A stretch of 64,000 bases of DNA, from NCBI GenBank assembly GCA_026004935.1, contig BPKC01000001.1, forward strand, positions 1,775,491 through 1,839,490. The letters are read 5' to 3'. Source of the stretch: Rhodothalassiaceae bacterium. GTDB taxonomy: Bacteria; Pseudomonadota; Alphaproteobacteria; Sphingomonadales; Rhodothalassiaceae. Position numbers and translations under genes: made by a program. Positions 48,902 through 57,870 of the stretch are shown in pieces; position 1 is the stretch's first letter; each line of letters begins with the position of its first letter. The notes under the pieces are model-generated. The model was given only the letters and a program-made list of their open reading frames with translations. It did no database searches and had not been told where the DNA came from.

Positions 48902-49707
48902 TGGCGGAGAGCACGAGCCCGCAGCGCACGGCCGCGCCCGTACCGCCCGTCATCATCCTGGTGCGGCCGCAGCTCGGCGAGAACATCGGCAAGGCGGCGC
49001 GCGCCATGCGCAATTTCGGCCTCGACGAACTGCGGCTCGTCGCCCCGCGCGACGGCTGGCCCAATCCCGCGGCCGGTCCGGCCGCCGCCGGGGCCGATGA
49101 CGTGCTGGCGGGCGCGCGCGTGTTCGAGACGGTGGCGGACGCCATATCCGACCTCGAGCTCGTGCTGGCCACGACAGCGCGCATGCGCGAGCTGCCGAAG
49201 CCCGCCCTCGATCCCGAGGAGGCGATCGCCCAGTGCCGCGCGGCGGCGCCGGCGCGAGCCGGGATCCTGTTCGGCCCCGAGCGCTCCGGACTCGACAATG
49301 ACGACATCGCGCTGGCGGACGCGCTGGTGACGATCCCGACCGATCCGGGCTTCTCCAGCCTCAATCTCGCCCAGGCCGTGCTGGTGCTGGCCTATGAATG
49401 GGGCCGGCAGGTGCTGCGCCCGACGCAGGTGCTGCGCCAGCCGGTGAGGCCCGCCGCCCCGCGCGAGCTCTATCTGAGGCTGTTCTCGCTCATCGAGCCG
49501 GCGCTGGATGCGCGCGGCTATTTTCCCTCGCCGCAGCGCCGGCCGGTGCAGATCCGGGCGCTGCGCACGCTGCTGCTGCAGGCGCGCTGGAGCGGGCAGG
49601 AGCTGCAGACGCTGCTCGGCGTCGTCAAGGCGCTGCTGCGCCCGCCGCGGGGCCCGTCGAGCGGGCCGGCGGACCGGGATCGTGACAGCGGCGCGGAACT
49701 GGAGTAG
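48901..49707 (+). CDS. SPOUT-family tRNA/rRNA methyltransferase (TrmJ-like)
   Basis: A 268-residue SpoU/TrmJ-like 2'-O-methyltransferase. The knot motifs are IILVRPQLGENIGKAARAM, GILFGPERSGLDNDDI and IPTDPGFSSLNLAQAV. TrmJ methylates position 32 of the tRNA anticodon loop; the exact target here is inferred. It is the last gene of the nadE-gltX-cysS operon, joined by a one-base TGATG overlap, which fits a tRNA-related role. Confidence 0.88.
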   Translation: MAESTSPQRTAAPVPPVIILVRPQLGENIGKAARAMRNFGLDELRLVAPRDGWPNPAAGPAAAGADDVLAGARVFETVADAISDLELVLATTARMRELPKPALDPEEAIAQCRAAAPARAGILFGPERSGLDNDDIALADALVTIPTDPGFSSLNLAQAVLVLAYEWGRQVLRPTQVLRQPVRPAAPRELYLRLFSLIEPALDARGYFPSPQRRPVQIRALRTLLLQARWSGQELQTLLGVVKALLRPPRGPSSGPADRDRDSGAELE

Positions 49708-49752
49708 GCTGCTTAGGCCCCGGACGACGGCCATGGACAAGGACATCCCATC

Positions 49753-50490
49753 GTGAAGAACGGACGAGACCGAAGGCGGGCCCGCCCGCGCTGGTGCGGC
49801 GCGCTCGTGATGATGCTGCTCTTCGGCCTGGCGGCCGGCGCGGCCGCCGCGCAGGAGGCCCCGCCGGCAACCGAAACGCCGGATCGGCCGAGCCCCGCGC
49901 AGCTGCGGGATGCGCTGGGTTCGCTCTACGCCGGCGCGCTGCTCGCCTGGTTCGTGGAGGGGCGCTGCCGGATCCTCTCGCACGACGACGTGCTGCGCTT
50001 CGAGTGGGGCGTCGGCACGCTCACCCGCGCGCTGCTGCAGGCGGGGGTGGCGCCCGAGGATGTCGGCGGTCTCCAGGAGGCGAGCGCCGCGGCGGCCGAT
50101 GATGCGGCCGCCTATCCCTGCGATGCGGCCGGCACGCGGGACTATGTGACCAAGGCCGTCGCGGCCACGGACCGGATGGTGCCGCAGCTCACCGGCCTCA
50201 GCTATGATGCGGCCACCGCCTTTCTCGACCGCCACGGGATTCTCTATCAGGCGGCGACGGCGGCGCTGGCGGTCGGCGATCTCTGCCCCGCGCTCGTCGA
50301 CCCGAAGCGCCGGCAGGCCTATCAGGCCCTGATCGCGGACGTGGAGCGGCGCGCGAAGGCGAACGGCGTGCCGCTCGCGGACTTCCGGGCCGAGGCGCTG
50401 GCCTGGGCGGGCGAGGTCAAGGCCTGCGATGCCGGGGCCGAGGCGCTCGTCGCCGAGGCGGCCGGCATCTTCGACGAGCTCGCGCCCTGA
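49753..50490 (+). CDS. secreted protein of unknown function
   Basis: A 245-residue protein from a GTG start, with an Arg-rich N-terminus and Leu/Ala signal core cut near AAAAQ. The mature part is helical and acidic. It has four well-spaced Cys residues (GRCRIL, YPCDAAG, DLCPAL, KACDAG) that could form two disulfides in the periplasm. Not recognised. It is 45 bp after the methyltransferase and 131 bp before glpX. Confidence 0.7.
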   Translation: MKNGRDRRRARPRWCGALVMMLLFGLAAGAAAAQEAPPATETPDRPSPAQLRDALGSLYAGALLAWFVEGRCRILSHDDVLRFEWGVGTLTRALLQAGVAPEDVGGLQEASAAAADDAAAYPCDAAGTRDYVTKAVAATDRMVPQLTGLSYDAATAFLDRHGILYQAATAALAVGDLCPALVDPKRRQAYQALIADVERRAKANGVPLADFRAEALAWAGEVKACDAGAEALVAEAAGIFDELAP

Positions 50491-50621
50491 CGCGTCGCGC
50501 GGCTGCGTCTTGCCACCGCCGCCCGCGGTCTGGTTAGAGGGCGCCGCGCGCCGGGCCCCGGTTTTCCTGCCCGGTCACGGCGCCGCGACGGGCTGAAAGG
50601 ACAGGGAAGGGATCACAAGGG

Positions 50622-51608
50622 ATGCCCGAGGGGATGCGACAGCCTTCGCTGGAGACGAAGCCGCTGGACCGGAGACTCGTGATGGAATTCGTGCGGGTCA
50701 CCGAGGCGGCCGCGCTCGCCGCCCATTCCTGGATCGGCCGCGGCAACGAACGCCGGGCGGATGCGGCTGCGGTGGAGGCCATGCGCCGCGCGCTCGACAG
50801 GCTGCCGATCGCCGGGCGCGTCGTCATCGGCGAGGGCGAGCGCGACGAGGCGCCGATGCTCTACATCGGCGAGGAATGCGGCTGCGGCGGCGAGGCGCTC
50901 GATCTCGCACTCGACCCGCTCGAGGGCACGACGCTGACCGCCAAGATGGCGCCGAATGCGCTCACCGTGATCGCGGCGGCCTGGCGCGGCCATCTGCTGC
51001 ATGCGCCGGACGTCTACATGAACAAGATCGCCGTCGGCCCCGGCCTGCCGGAGGGAGTGGTCGGCCTCGACCGGTCGCCGGGCGAGAACGTGCGGGCGCT
51101 GGCCGAGGCGAAGGGGGTGCCGGTGGACGAGGTCACCGTCTGCATCCTCGATCGCCCGCGCCACGAGGCGATCATCAAGGAGCTGCGGGAGCTCGGGGCG
51201 CGCATCGTGCTGATCCCCGACGGCGACATCGCCGGCGTCATCGCGACCACCGATCCCGGCACCGGCATCGACATGTATCTCGGCATCGGCGGCGCGCCCG
51301 AAGGCGTGCTGGCGGCGGCCGCGCTCAACTGCATCGGCGGCCAGTTCGAGGGCCGGCTGCTGTTCCGCAACGACGAGGAGAAGGAGCGAGCCCACCGCCT
51401 CGGGATCACCGATCTCGACCGGCTCTACCGGCTGCATGATCTGGCCTCGGGTGACACGATCTTCGCCGCCACGGGGGTGACGGACGGGACGCTGCTGAAG
51501 GGCGTGCGCCGCACGGGCCGCGGCTACCGCACGCAGTCGGTGGCGATGCGGGCCTCGTCGGGCACGATCCGCTGGATCGAGACCGAGCATCTCGGCAAGA
51601 GGCCGTGA
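50622..51608 (+). CDS. glpX: fructose-1,6-bisphosphatase class II
   Basis: A 328-residue GlpX-type phosphatase of gluconeogenesis and, where present, the Calvin cycle. The metal/substrate motifs IGEGERDEAPMLYIGE and DPLEGTTL, and later DPGTGIDMYLGIGGAPEG, are characteristic. It is linked to recJ by a GTGA overlap, a pairing seen in many Alphaproteobacteria. Confidence 0.94.
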   Translation: MPEGMRQPSLETKPLDRRLVMEFVRVTEAAALAAHSWIGRGNERRADAAAVEAMRRALDRLPIAGRVVIGEGERDEAPMLYIGEECGCGGEALDLALDPLEGTTLTAKMAPNALTVIAAAWRGHLLHAPDVYMNKIAVGPGLPEGVVGLDRSPGENVRALAEAKGVPVDEVTVCILDRPRHEAIIKELRELGARIVLIPDGDIAGVIATTDPGTGIDMYLGIGGAPEGVLAAAALNCIGGQFEGRLLFRNDEEKERAHRLGITDLDRLYRLHDLASGDTIFAATGVTDGTLLKGVRRTGRGYRTQSVAMRASSGTIRWIETEHLGKRP

Positions 51609-53443
51609 CACCCGCCGAGGCCCCGACCGGCGAGACGCGCCGCGGCCGGCCGCTTCTCGGCGGCGCGGAATCCTTTTCGGGCCGGCGCTGGCGCCTGCGG
51701 CCGGTGGACCCGCGCGGGACCGCGCTGCTCATCCAGCGCCACGGCCTCGACGAGGCGGTGGCCGCCTTCCTTGCCGCGCGCGGCATCGCCCCCGACGACG
51801 TGCCCGACTTCCTTGAGCCCAAGCTCCAGCGCTGGATGCCGGAACCGTTCTCGCTTGCGGACATGGAGGCGGCGGTCGCGCGGCTCGTCGCGGCGATCGC
51901 GCGCGGGGAAACCATCGCCGTCTTCGGTGACTACGACGTCGACGGCACCTGTTCGGCGGCGCTGCTGATCGGCTTTCTTGCGGCCGTCGGCGCGCGCGTC
52001 ATCAGCTACGTGCCGAACCGCCTGACGGAAGGCTACGGCCCCAACGAGGCGGCGCTGGAGCAGCTGAAGAGCCGCGGGGCGGCCGTCGTCGTCACCGTCG
52101 ACTGCGGGACGACGGCGCATGCGCCGCTCGCGATTGCACGCGATATCGGCCTCGACGTCATCGTCCTCGACCACCACAAGGTCGAGGGACAGCTGCCGCC
52201 GGCGGTGGCGATGGTCAATCCCAACCGGCCGGACGATGCCTCCGGTCTGGGCCATCTGTGCGCGGCGGGCGTCGTCTTCCTGACCCTGGTTGCCCTGCGC
52301 CGGGCCCTGCGCGAGCAGGGGCTGATCGAAGGCGGGGGGCCGGATCTGCTCGCCGGCCTCGATCTCGTCGCGCTTGCGACCGTCTGCGACATGGTTCCCC
52401 TCGTCGGCCTCAACCGCGCCTTCGTCGCCCAGGGGCTGAAGGTGCTGGCCCGGCGCGCGCGGCCGGGGCTCGCCGCGCTCGCCGATGTCGCCCGGTTGCA
52501 GGAGGCGCCGCAGGCCTGGCATCTCGGCTTCCTTCTCGGTCCGCGCATCAATGCGGCCGGGCGCGTGGCGGAGGCCGACATCGGGCTGAAGCTGCTCACC
52601 ACGGCCGACGAGGGCGAGGCGGCACGGCTGGCGGCCATTCTCGACCGCCTCAATGCGGAGCGCCAGGCGCTCGAGCAGGAGGTGGCCGAGGCGGCCGCGG
52701 CGGTGATCGAGGGCCGGCGCGCGAAGGGCGAGGAACCGGCGGTGTGGGTGGCCGCCGGACGCGGCTGGCATCCCGGCGTCGTCGGCATCGCGGCCCAGCG
52801 GCTGGTCCAGCGCTTCGGGCGGCCGGCGGTGGTGCTGAGCCTTGACGGGGAGGGCGGAGCATCGGGCTCCGCGCGCTCGATCGCGGGCGTGGACATCGGA
52901 TCGGCGGTGATCGCGGCCTCGCAGGCCGGCATCCTCGAGAAGGGCGGCGGGCATCCCATGGCCGCGGGCATGACGCTGAAAGCCGCGCGGCTCGCGGAGC
53001 TCGAGGCCTTTTTCGACCGGCAACTTGCGCGCGCCGTCGATGCCGCGCTGGCCGAGCGCGCCGTCCTCGTCGATGCGGCCGTCTCTCTTGGCGGCGTGCG
53101 CCCCGAGCTGGCCGCGGCGCTCGAACGGGCGGGCCCGTTCGGCATCGGCCATCCGGCGCCGCGGCTGCTGGTGCCCGCGGTGCGGATCGTGAAGGCCGAC
53201 GATGTGGGCAACGGCCATGTGCGCCTCATTCTCGCCGATGAAAGCGGCGCGCGCGGGACGGCGATCGCCTTCCGGGCGGCCTCGGATCCGCTCGGCGTGC
53301 GGCTCCTGGCTGCGCTCGGCGAGCGGGTGCACGTCGTCGGCCAGATCAAGCGCAACGACTGGCAGGGCCGGTCCAGCGCGGACATCGTCATCGAGGATGC
53401 GGCGCCCGGCCATCTGCCGCTGGACGATGCGGCGCGCGCCTAG
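51605..53443 (+). CDS. recJ: single-stranded-DNA-specific exonuclease RecJ
   Basis: A 612-residue 5'-3' ssDNA exonuclease for recombination and mismatch repair. The DHH motifs are FGDYDVDGTCSAAL (~residue 105), VDCGTTAH and VLDHHKVEG. The DHHA1 part contains GGHPMAAGMTL, and a C-terminal OB-like domain follows. The GTG start at 51605 overlaps the glpX stop. tRNA-Glu is 94 bp downstream. Confidence 0.94.
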   Translation: MTPAEAPTGETRRGRPLLGGAESFSGRRWRLRPVDPRGTALLIQRHGLDEAVAAFLAARGIAPDDVPDFLEPKLQRWMPEPFSLADMEAAVARLVAAIARGETIAVFGDYDVDGTCSAALLIGFLAAVGARVISYVPNRLTEGYGPNEAALEQLKSRGAAVVVTVDCGTTAHAPLAIARDIGLDVIVLDHHKVEGQLPPAVAMVNPNRPDDASGLGHLCAAGVVFLTLVALRRALREQGLIEGGGPDLLAGLDLVALATVCDMVPLVGLNRAFVAQGLKVLARRARPGLAALADVARLQEAPQAWHLGFLLGPRINAAGRVAEADIGLKLLTTADEGEAARLAAILDRLNAERQALEQEVAEAAAAVIEGRRAKGEEPAVWVAAGRGWHPGVVGIAAQRLVQRFGRPAVVLSLDGEGGASGSARSIAGVDIGSAVIAASQAGILEKGGGHPMAAGMTLKAARLAELEAFFDRQLARAVDAALAERAVLVDAAVSLGGVRPELAAALERAGPFGIGHPAPRLLVPAVRIVKADDVGNGHVRLILADESGARGTAIAFRAASDPLGVRLLAALGERVHVVGQIKRNDWQGRSSADIVIEDAAPGHLPLDDAARA

Positions 53444-53467
53444 GCCGCCCGCGCCCGCCGGGGGGAC

Positions 53468-53496
53468 TTGACCGCCCGCACCCCCTCCGTTAGGAA
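53468..53496 (+). promoter_or_regulatory. promoter candidate for tRNA-Glu
   Basis: TTGACC at 53468-53473 and TTAGGA/TAGGAA around 53490-53496 with a 16-17 bp spacer, about 45 bp before the tRNA. Confidence 0.4.
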
Positions 53497-53537
53497 GCGC
53501 CGCGTTGCGCCGGCCCGGGCGCGGGCCGGGCACGCAC

Positions 53538-53613
53538 GGCCCCTTCGTCTAGCGGTCTAGGACGCCGCCCTTTCACGGCGGAAACACGGGTTCGAGTCCC
53601 GTAGGGGTCACCA
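53538..53613 (+). tRNA. tRNA-Glu (TTC anticodon)
   Basis: The cloverleaf is complete. The acceptor stem is GGCCCCT / AGGGGTC, the anticodon stem CCGCC-CTTTCAC-GGCGG with anticodon TTC, and the T arm ACGGG-TTCGAGT-CCCGT. CCA is encoded at 53611-53613. The 430-bp gap that follows has a GCACCCCC/GGGGGTGC palindrome at 53907-53923 but no gene until speD. Confidence 0.96.
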
Positions 53614-54044
53614 TCTTGATTCTCCTATGGAAATACCGGCGTACCCCCGGGTGTTTGCCGCTTCGGTCGAGGTTCCTGCCGCTTTCTGCGTGTGTTGCAG
53701 GCCTCGGCCGGTTCCGATGCCGACGCGCACATCGGGCGGCAGGGCCGCGGCGGTGCGGGCGGGCGCCATCCGCGGATTGCCCGCCATTTTCTCTCTCGAC
53801 CCCGCCATCGGGCCTTGCCTCGGGCCGCCTTGCCCCCTATATGGCGCGCACGGGGCGCGCGGTGCGCGTCCGGTGGATCTGTTCGCAAGATTGGCGCACT
53901 GCTCCGGCACCCCCGGGGGGTGCGTTTCGCATCAGGAGGACCGCGGCGTCCGGAGATGGGGCGGCGGCGATCCGGCGGCGAAACACCATCCATCGCGCCA
54001 GAGCGAACGCTTTCATTGCTGGTTTGCGGAAGGGAGGCGGGCCC

Positions 54045-54506
54045 ATGCGACCCACTCTTGCCCAAATCGGGGTGAAAGCCGTGGAAGCTCGGCTGCCCCA
54101 GGCACGTGAGAACGACGGCGCCGCGGCGGCGGCGAACGACCATTTCGTCGAGCGCAACGGCCTGCGCTATGCGGGCACCCATCTGATCCTCGATCTGTGG
54201 GAGGCCGAACGCCTCGACGACCCCGAGCTGATGCGCAGCGTTCTCGAGCGCGCGGTCGAGGCCGCGGGCGCGACGCTGCTGCACATCCATCTCCACCGCT
54301 TCGGCGACGGCGGCGGCGTATCGGGGGTGGCGGTGCTCGCGGAAAGCCACATCTCGGTCCACACCTGGCCCGAGCGGCGCTTTGCGGCCTTCGACGTGTT
54401 CATGTGCGGGAGCGCGGACCCCTACGCCGTGATCCCGATTCTGAAGGAGGCCTTCCGGCCGCAGCGCATGACGGTGACGGAACACATGCGGGGGTGCCTC
54501 GGATGA
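54045..54506 (+). CDS. speD: S-adenosylmethionine decarboxylase proenzyme
   Basis: A 153-residue class 1B SpeD that makes decarboxylated SAM for spermidine synthesis. The self-cleavage site is ESHISVHTWPE, where Ser101 becomes the pyruvoyl cofactor. FDVFMCG and the HRFG region are family marks. It has ~30 extra N-terminal residues. The ATG at 54045 follows AAGGGAGG; a far-upstream TTG frame was rejected. It overlaps speE by ATGA. Confidence 0.93.
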   Translation: MRPTLAQIGVKAVEARLPQARENDGAAAAANDHFVERNGLRYAGTHLILDLWEAERLDDPELMRSVLERAVEAAGATLLHIHLHRFGDGGGVSGVAVLAESHISVHTWPERRFAAFDVFMCGSADPYAVIPILKEAFRPQRMTVTEHMRGCLG

Positions 54507-55426
54507 CACGGACCGACGCAAAGAACGAGGAGTGGTTCGAGGAGACGCTCTATTCGGCCCACTGGCGCCAGCGTCTGAAGGTCACCCGCACGCTCGCGCG
54601 CGGCGAGACCGCCTGGCAGAAGATCTGGCTGTTCGAGAACCCCTCCTGGGGCAAGGTGCTGGTGCTGGATGACGCCCTGCAGCTGACCACGGGAGACGAA
54701 TTCTCCTATCACGAGATGCTCGCGCATCCGCCCATCCTGGCCCACGGGCGCGCGCGCCATGTGGCGATCGTCGGCGGCGGCGACGGAGGAACGCTGCGCG
54801 AGGTCTGCCGGCATGCGGGCGTCGCGCGCGTGACGATGATGGAGCTCGATCCCGACGTCATTGCGTTTTCGAAGAAGCATCTGCCGGAGGTGAGCGGCGG
54901 CGCCTTCGATGATCCGCGCCTTGATCTCGTGATCGGGGATGCCGCCCGCTCCGTGGCCGCAGACGGGCCCGGCTTCGACGTCATCATCGTCGATTCGACG
55001 GACTGCTTCGGCCCCGGCGAGGTGCTCTTCGGCGAGGCCTTCTATGCGGCCTGCCGGCGCCGGCTCAATCCCGGCGGCATCCTCGTCACCCAGCTCGGCA
55101 ATCCGGCCATCGACGGCTTCGTGATGGAAAAGGCGCTCGCAAACCAGGCCCGGGCGGGATTTGCGGATGTGCGCATCTATCTGACGGTGGTGCCGACCTA
55201 CATCGGCGGGCATCTGGCCGTCGGCTGGGCGAGCGACGATCCGGCCGTCTACGACGTGCCGCTCGATGCGCTGCGGGAGCGCCCGGTGCCGGAGGGTCTG
55301 CGCTACTACTCGCCCGAGATCCACGCCGCCGCGCGGGTGCTGCCGCCCTGGCTCGGCGAGCTGGTGGCGCGCAGCCTGGCGGGCGCCCGTGCCGGCTCCG
55401 ATGCCGCCTCCGCATCCGCGGACTGA
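54503..55426 (+). CDS. speE: spermidine synthase
   Basis: A 307-residue aminopropyltransferase that makes spermidine from putrescine and decarboxylated SAM. The SAM-binding GGGDGGTLREV, the MELDPDVI acidic loop and the DVIIVDSTD catalytic segment (Asp near residue 165) are present. The C-terminal ~20 residues are Ala/Ser rich. Translationally coupled to speD, its direct supplier. Confidence 0.95.
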   Translation: MTRTDAKNEEWFEETLYSAHWRQRLKVTRTLARGETAWQKIWLFENPSWGKVLVLDDALQLTTGDEFSYHEMLAHPPILAHGRARHVAIVGGGDGGTLREVCRHAGVARVTMMELDPDVIAFSKKHLPEVSGGAFDDPRLDLVIGDAARSVAADGPGFDVIIVDSTDCFGPGEVLFGEAFYAACRRRLNPGGILVTQLGNPAIDGFVMEKALANQARAGFADVRIYLTVVPTYIGGHLAVGWASDDPAVYDVPLDALRERPVPEGLRYYSPEIHAAARVLPPWLGELVARSLAGARAGSDAASASAD

Positions 55427-55599
55427 GCCCCGCGCCGCGCATCTTCGCCGCCGGGCGGCCCGACCGGCGGGTCCGTTCCCTCTCCCTCGTCACCCGCCGG
55501 CTCGACCGGCGGGTCCAGCCGGCGGCGGAGCAAACCCCGGCGCGGGCTTCCGTCACGCCCGGCGGCTGGATTCGCCGCTTTCGCGGCGAATGACGATTC

Positions 55600-55635
55600 A
55601 ATGATCAGTGATCAGTTATCGGTGATCGGGGACCG
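55600..55635. repeat. heptanucleotide tandem repeat tract
   Basis: Four to five 7-bp units (TGATCAG, TGATCAG, TTATCGG, TGATCGG) inside array 6. Confidence 0.65.
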
Positions 55636-55782
55636 GCTTGACGGGCGTCACCGGCCGCCCCTCTCTAATCGTCACCCGCCGACTTGATCGGCGGGTCCAG
55701 CGCGAGAGGGGGCCGCTCCCTTGGGCTGGGTGCTGTCACCACCGCTTCATGGGTTCGCCGGTCAAGCCGGCGAACGACGATT

Positions 55783-55814
55783 CAGTGATCAGTCATCGGT
55801 CATCAGTCATCGGC
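55783..55814. repeat. heptanucleotide tandem repeat tract
   Basis: Four units (TGATCAG, TCATCGG, TCATCAG, TCATCGG) inside array 6. Confidence 0.7.
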
Positions 55815-56187
55815 ACACCTCCACAACGAGCGTCACCCCGCCGGTGCGCACCCCCCCAAGTCGTCACCCGCCGGCTTGACCGGCGGGTCCAGCGGAAGGC
55901 GGAGCCAACCTTGGCGTGGGCTTCCGTCACGCCCGGCGGATGGATTCGCCGCTTTCGCGGCGAATGACGAGAAAAAAAAGGGCGTCACCCACCGGCATCC
56001 TCCCTTCGTCACCCGCCGGCTCGACCGGCGGGTCCAGCGCGAGAGGGGGCCGCTCCCTTGGGCTGGGTGCTGTCACCACCGCCTCATGGGTTCGCCGGTC
56101 AAGCCGGCGAACGACGCGTAAAGGGGAGCGTCACCCGCCGCTTCATGAGGCGCGGGGAAAAGCATTCTTGCGCGGGCGAGAAATTTC

Positions 56188-56217
56188 TTGACGCGAAGGG
56201 GGCGGATCCGGTATCAA
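56188..56217 (+). promoter_or_regulatory. promoter of the SAM-II/hom transcript
   Basis: TTGACG (56188-56193), an 18-bp spacer and TATCAA (56212-56217). The expected start near 56224 places the riboswitch at the very 5' end of the RNA. Confidence 0.55.
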
Positions 56218-56232
56218 AGCGTCCGCTGGACA

Positions 56233-56285
56233 AGCGCCGATTTGAGACCACAGCTTGCGGGCGCTCTAACAAATGCCGCTAAAGC
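56233..56285 (+). ncRNA. SAM-II riboswitch aptamer
   Basis: A compact H-type pseudoknot candidate. P1 is AGCGCC (56233-56238) with GGCGCT (56260-56265). The loop starts GATTTGA and ends GCTTGC before the 3' arm. The 3' tail has TAACAAATGCCGCTAAAG. These match the SAM-II (metA) consensus GCGC-GATTT...TTGCAAGCGC...AAATG..GCTAAA found before methionine genes in Alphaproteobacteria. It would sense S-adenosylmethionine and lower expression of the homoserine dehydrogenase downstream. Confidence 0.82.
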
Positions 56286-56287
56286 GT

Positions 56288-56318
56288 GGAAGAAAAAGTC
56301 TCCCGCCTTTTTTCTTCC
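56288..56318 (+). promoter_or_regulatory. A/U-rich hairpin next to the SAM-II aptamer
   Basis: GGAAGAAAAAG (56288-56298) pairs with CTTTTTTCTTCC (56307-56318) with one bulged base. It starts three bases after the aptamer. It could be part of the expression platform or a weak terminator, though it is not GC-rich. Confidence 0.5.
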
Positions 56319-56410
56319 CTCGCTCGGTGAACCCCGCATGCGCCTCGTGAAGCGGCGGTCTCTTCGCGCTTGCGATCCGGCGGAACGCAGACGTGAAGAG
56401 GAAAGGACCG

Positions 56411-57772
56411 ATGTCTCTCAAACCGCAGTTCGTCACCTTCTCGGAGCGCGGGCTCAAAAGCCCCGCCGCAGCGCGTCGCCTGGTGCGCGTGGCCTACAGG
56501 GCCTGGCGCGAGGGCCGGCAGACGATCGCGCTGATCCGGACGACCATGCGGGAGATCGAGACGATTATTGCGGGGTTCACGGATATCGGCATTCCGACGA
56601 CGACGCTGACACCGGCGGCCGTCGTCTCCCGTCCGGCGCGGCACGTGCGCGAGGCGCTCGCCGCGGGCGCAGGCGTCGTGGTGCTGCCGCTCTCCGGCGG
56701 GCCGTACTGGCAGGAGCAGGTGGTCGGCGCCCTGCGCTACAGCCTCGACCTGCCGGCGCCGCGCGATCTGGACCGCGACGGGGCAGGGGGGCTCGATGCC
56801 CCCGCGCCGGCCGCACCGGTCAAGGTCGCGCTGCTCGGCTGCGGGGCGGTCGGCAGTGCCGTGCTTGCGGCGCTGCTGGACGAGCCGCGGCATGTCGCGG
56901 TCGCAGCGGTCATGGCCCGCGATCTGGCGCGTCACCGCGCGCGCTTTCCGGGCGTGCGTTTCGTTCGCACACTGGATGAACTTGCGGCCGCAAGTCCCGA
57001 CATCTTCATCGATTTGGGCAGCCGCGAGGCACCGAGCGAGGAGGCGATGCGGCGCTTTCTTACGGCCGGGGTGCCGGTGATCACGGCCAACAAGCAGGTG
57101 CTGGCGGCCTCCTTCGACGCGCTGCGCGATGCGGCGCGGCGGGGGAGCGCGGCGCTGCTTCATTCGGCCGCCGTCGGCGGCAGCGCACCGGTGCTGGAGC
57201 TCGCGCGGCGCCTGGCTGGCGACGGGATCACGGCCGTGAGCGGCATCGTCAACGGCACGGTCAACTTCGTGCTGAGCCGCCTGGCCGACGGGGCGAGCTT
57301 CGAGGAGGCGCTGGATGCCGCGCGGGCGGCCGGGCTCGCGGAGGCCGACCCCAGCGACGATCTCGAAGGTCACGACGCCGCGGCCAAGGCCGTGCTCGTG
57401 GCGCACGCCGCCTTCGGCCAGGCGCCCGATGCCGCGCCCGGTCGCGAGACGCTGGGCGAGGCGCTGGCGCGGCTGCCGGATGCCGTGCGTGCGGGCCGGG
57501 TAAAGCAGGTGACCGAGGTCCGCCGCACGCCGGACGGCCGCATCGAGGCGTCGGTGCGCTTTCTCGCGCTGCCGGACGGCCATGCGCTGCTGCGTTGCCG
57601 GGACGCGGAGAACGCGGCGGAGGTGCGGCTTGCGGACGGCAGCCGGCATGCGGTCTTCGGGCTCGGCGCCGGCGGCGTGCCCACGGCGGCGGCGGTGCTG
57701 GCGGATCTGGAGGATCTGCTGATCGCGCGCGCCGGGGCGGCAGCGGCACCGCGGGCGGTCGCGAACGGCTGA
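56411..57772 (+). CDS. hom: homoserine dehydrogenase with unusual N-terminal domain
   Basis: A 453-residue enzyme. Residues ~140-430 form a homoserine dehydrogenase: NAD-site VKVALLGCGAVGSAVL, TANKQVL, SGIVNGTVNFVLS, and the catalytic LAEADPSDDLEGHDAAAK. It makes homoserine for methionine and threonine. The first ~120 residues are not a known ACT domain and lack aspartokinase ATP motifs; they may be a decayed kinase fold. The usual C-terminal ACT domain is missing. A SAM-II riboswitch upstream ties it to methionine control. The ATG at 56411 has GGA-type pairing upstream. Confidence 0.85.
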   Translation: MSLKPQFVTFSERGLKSPAAARRLVRVAYRAWREGRQTIALIRTTMREIETIIAGFTDIGIPTTTLTPAAVVSRPARHVREALAAGAGVVVLPLSGGPYWQEQVVGALRYSLDLPAPRDLDRDGAGGLDAPAPAAPVKVALLGCGAVGSAVLAALLDEPRHVAVAAVMARDLARHRARFPGVRFVRTLDELAAASPDIFIDLGSREAPSEEAMRRFLTAGVPVITANKQVLAASFDALRDAARRGSAALLHSAAVGGSAPVLELARRLAGDGITAVSGIVNGTVNFVLSRLADGASFEEALDAARAAGLAEADPSDDLEGHDAAAKAVLVAHAAFGQAPDAAPGRETLGEALARLPDAVRAGRVKQVTEVRRTPDGRIEASVRFLALPDGHALLRCRDAENAAEVRLADGSRHAVFGLGAGGVPTAAAVLADLEDLLIARAGAAAAPRAVANG

Positions 57773-57800
57773 GCCGTCGATCGCAAGGACCGGATGGGAA

Positions 57801-57830
57801 GGGGGCGTCGGCCCGGCCGCCGGCGCCCCC
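57801..57830 (+). terminator. GC-rich hairpin after hom
   Basis: GGGGGCGTCGG pairs with CCGGCGCCCCC around an eight-base loop (one G-U pair). It begins 28 bp after the hom stop, but no T run follows. Confidence 0.5.
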
Positions 57831-57839
57831 CATCCTTGC

Positions 57840-57869
57840 ATGCGCATTTAGCGCATAATGTATATTATG
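57840..57869. other. AT-rich double palindrome between convergent genes
   Basis: ATGCGC-ATTTA-GCGCAT followed directly by CATAAT-GTAT-ATTATG. This is strikingly AT-rich for this chromosome and lies at the junction of the convergent hom and secreted-protein genes. It may act as a bidirectional terminator or a protein-binding site. Confidence 0.45.
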
Positions 57870-57870
57870 T

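Larger units (their letters stand above)
55440..56130. repeat. hairpin repeat array 6
   Basis: Between speE and the hom regulatory region. It contains CCGCCGGCTCGACCGGCGG, CCGCCGACTTGATCGGCGG, TTCGCCGCTTTCGCGGCGAA and TTCGCCGGTCAAGCCGGCGAA modules. A ~125-bp unit with the spacer GAGAGGGGGCCGCTCCCTTG is present twice (near 55675 and 56010). Two heptad tracts are embedded. Confidence 0.9.

Noticed and set aside
53907-53923. GCACCCCC/GGGGGTGC palindrome as a tRNA-Glu terminator
   Set aside because: It lies ~290 bp beyond the tRNA with no T run; kept only as a note in the gap before speD.
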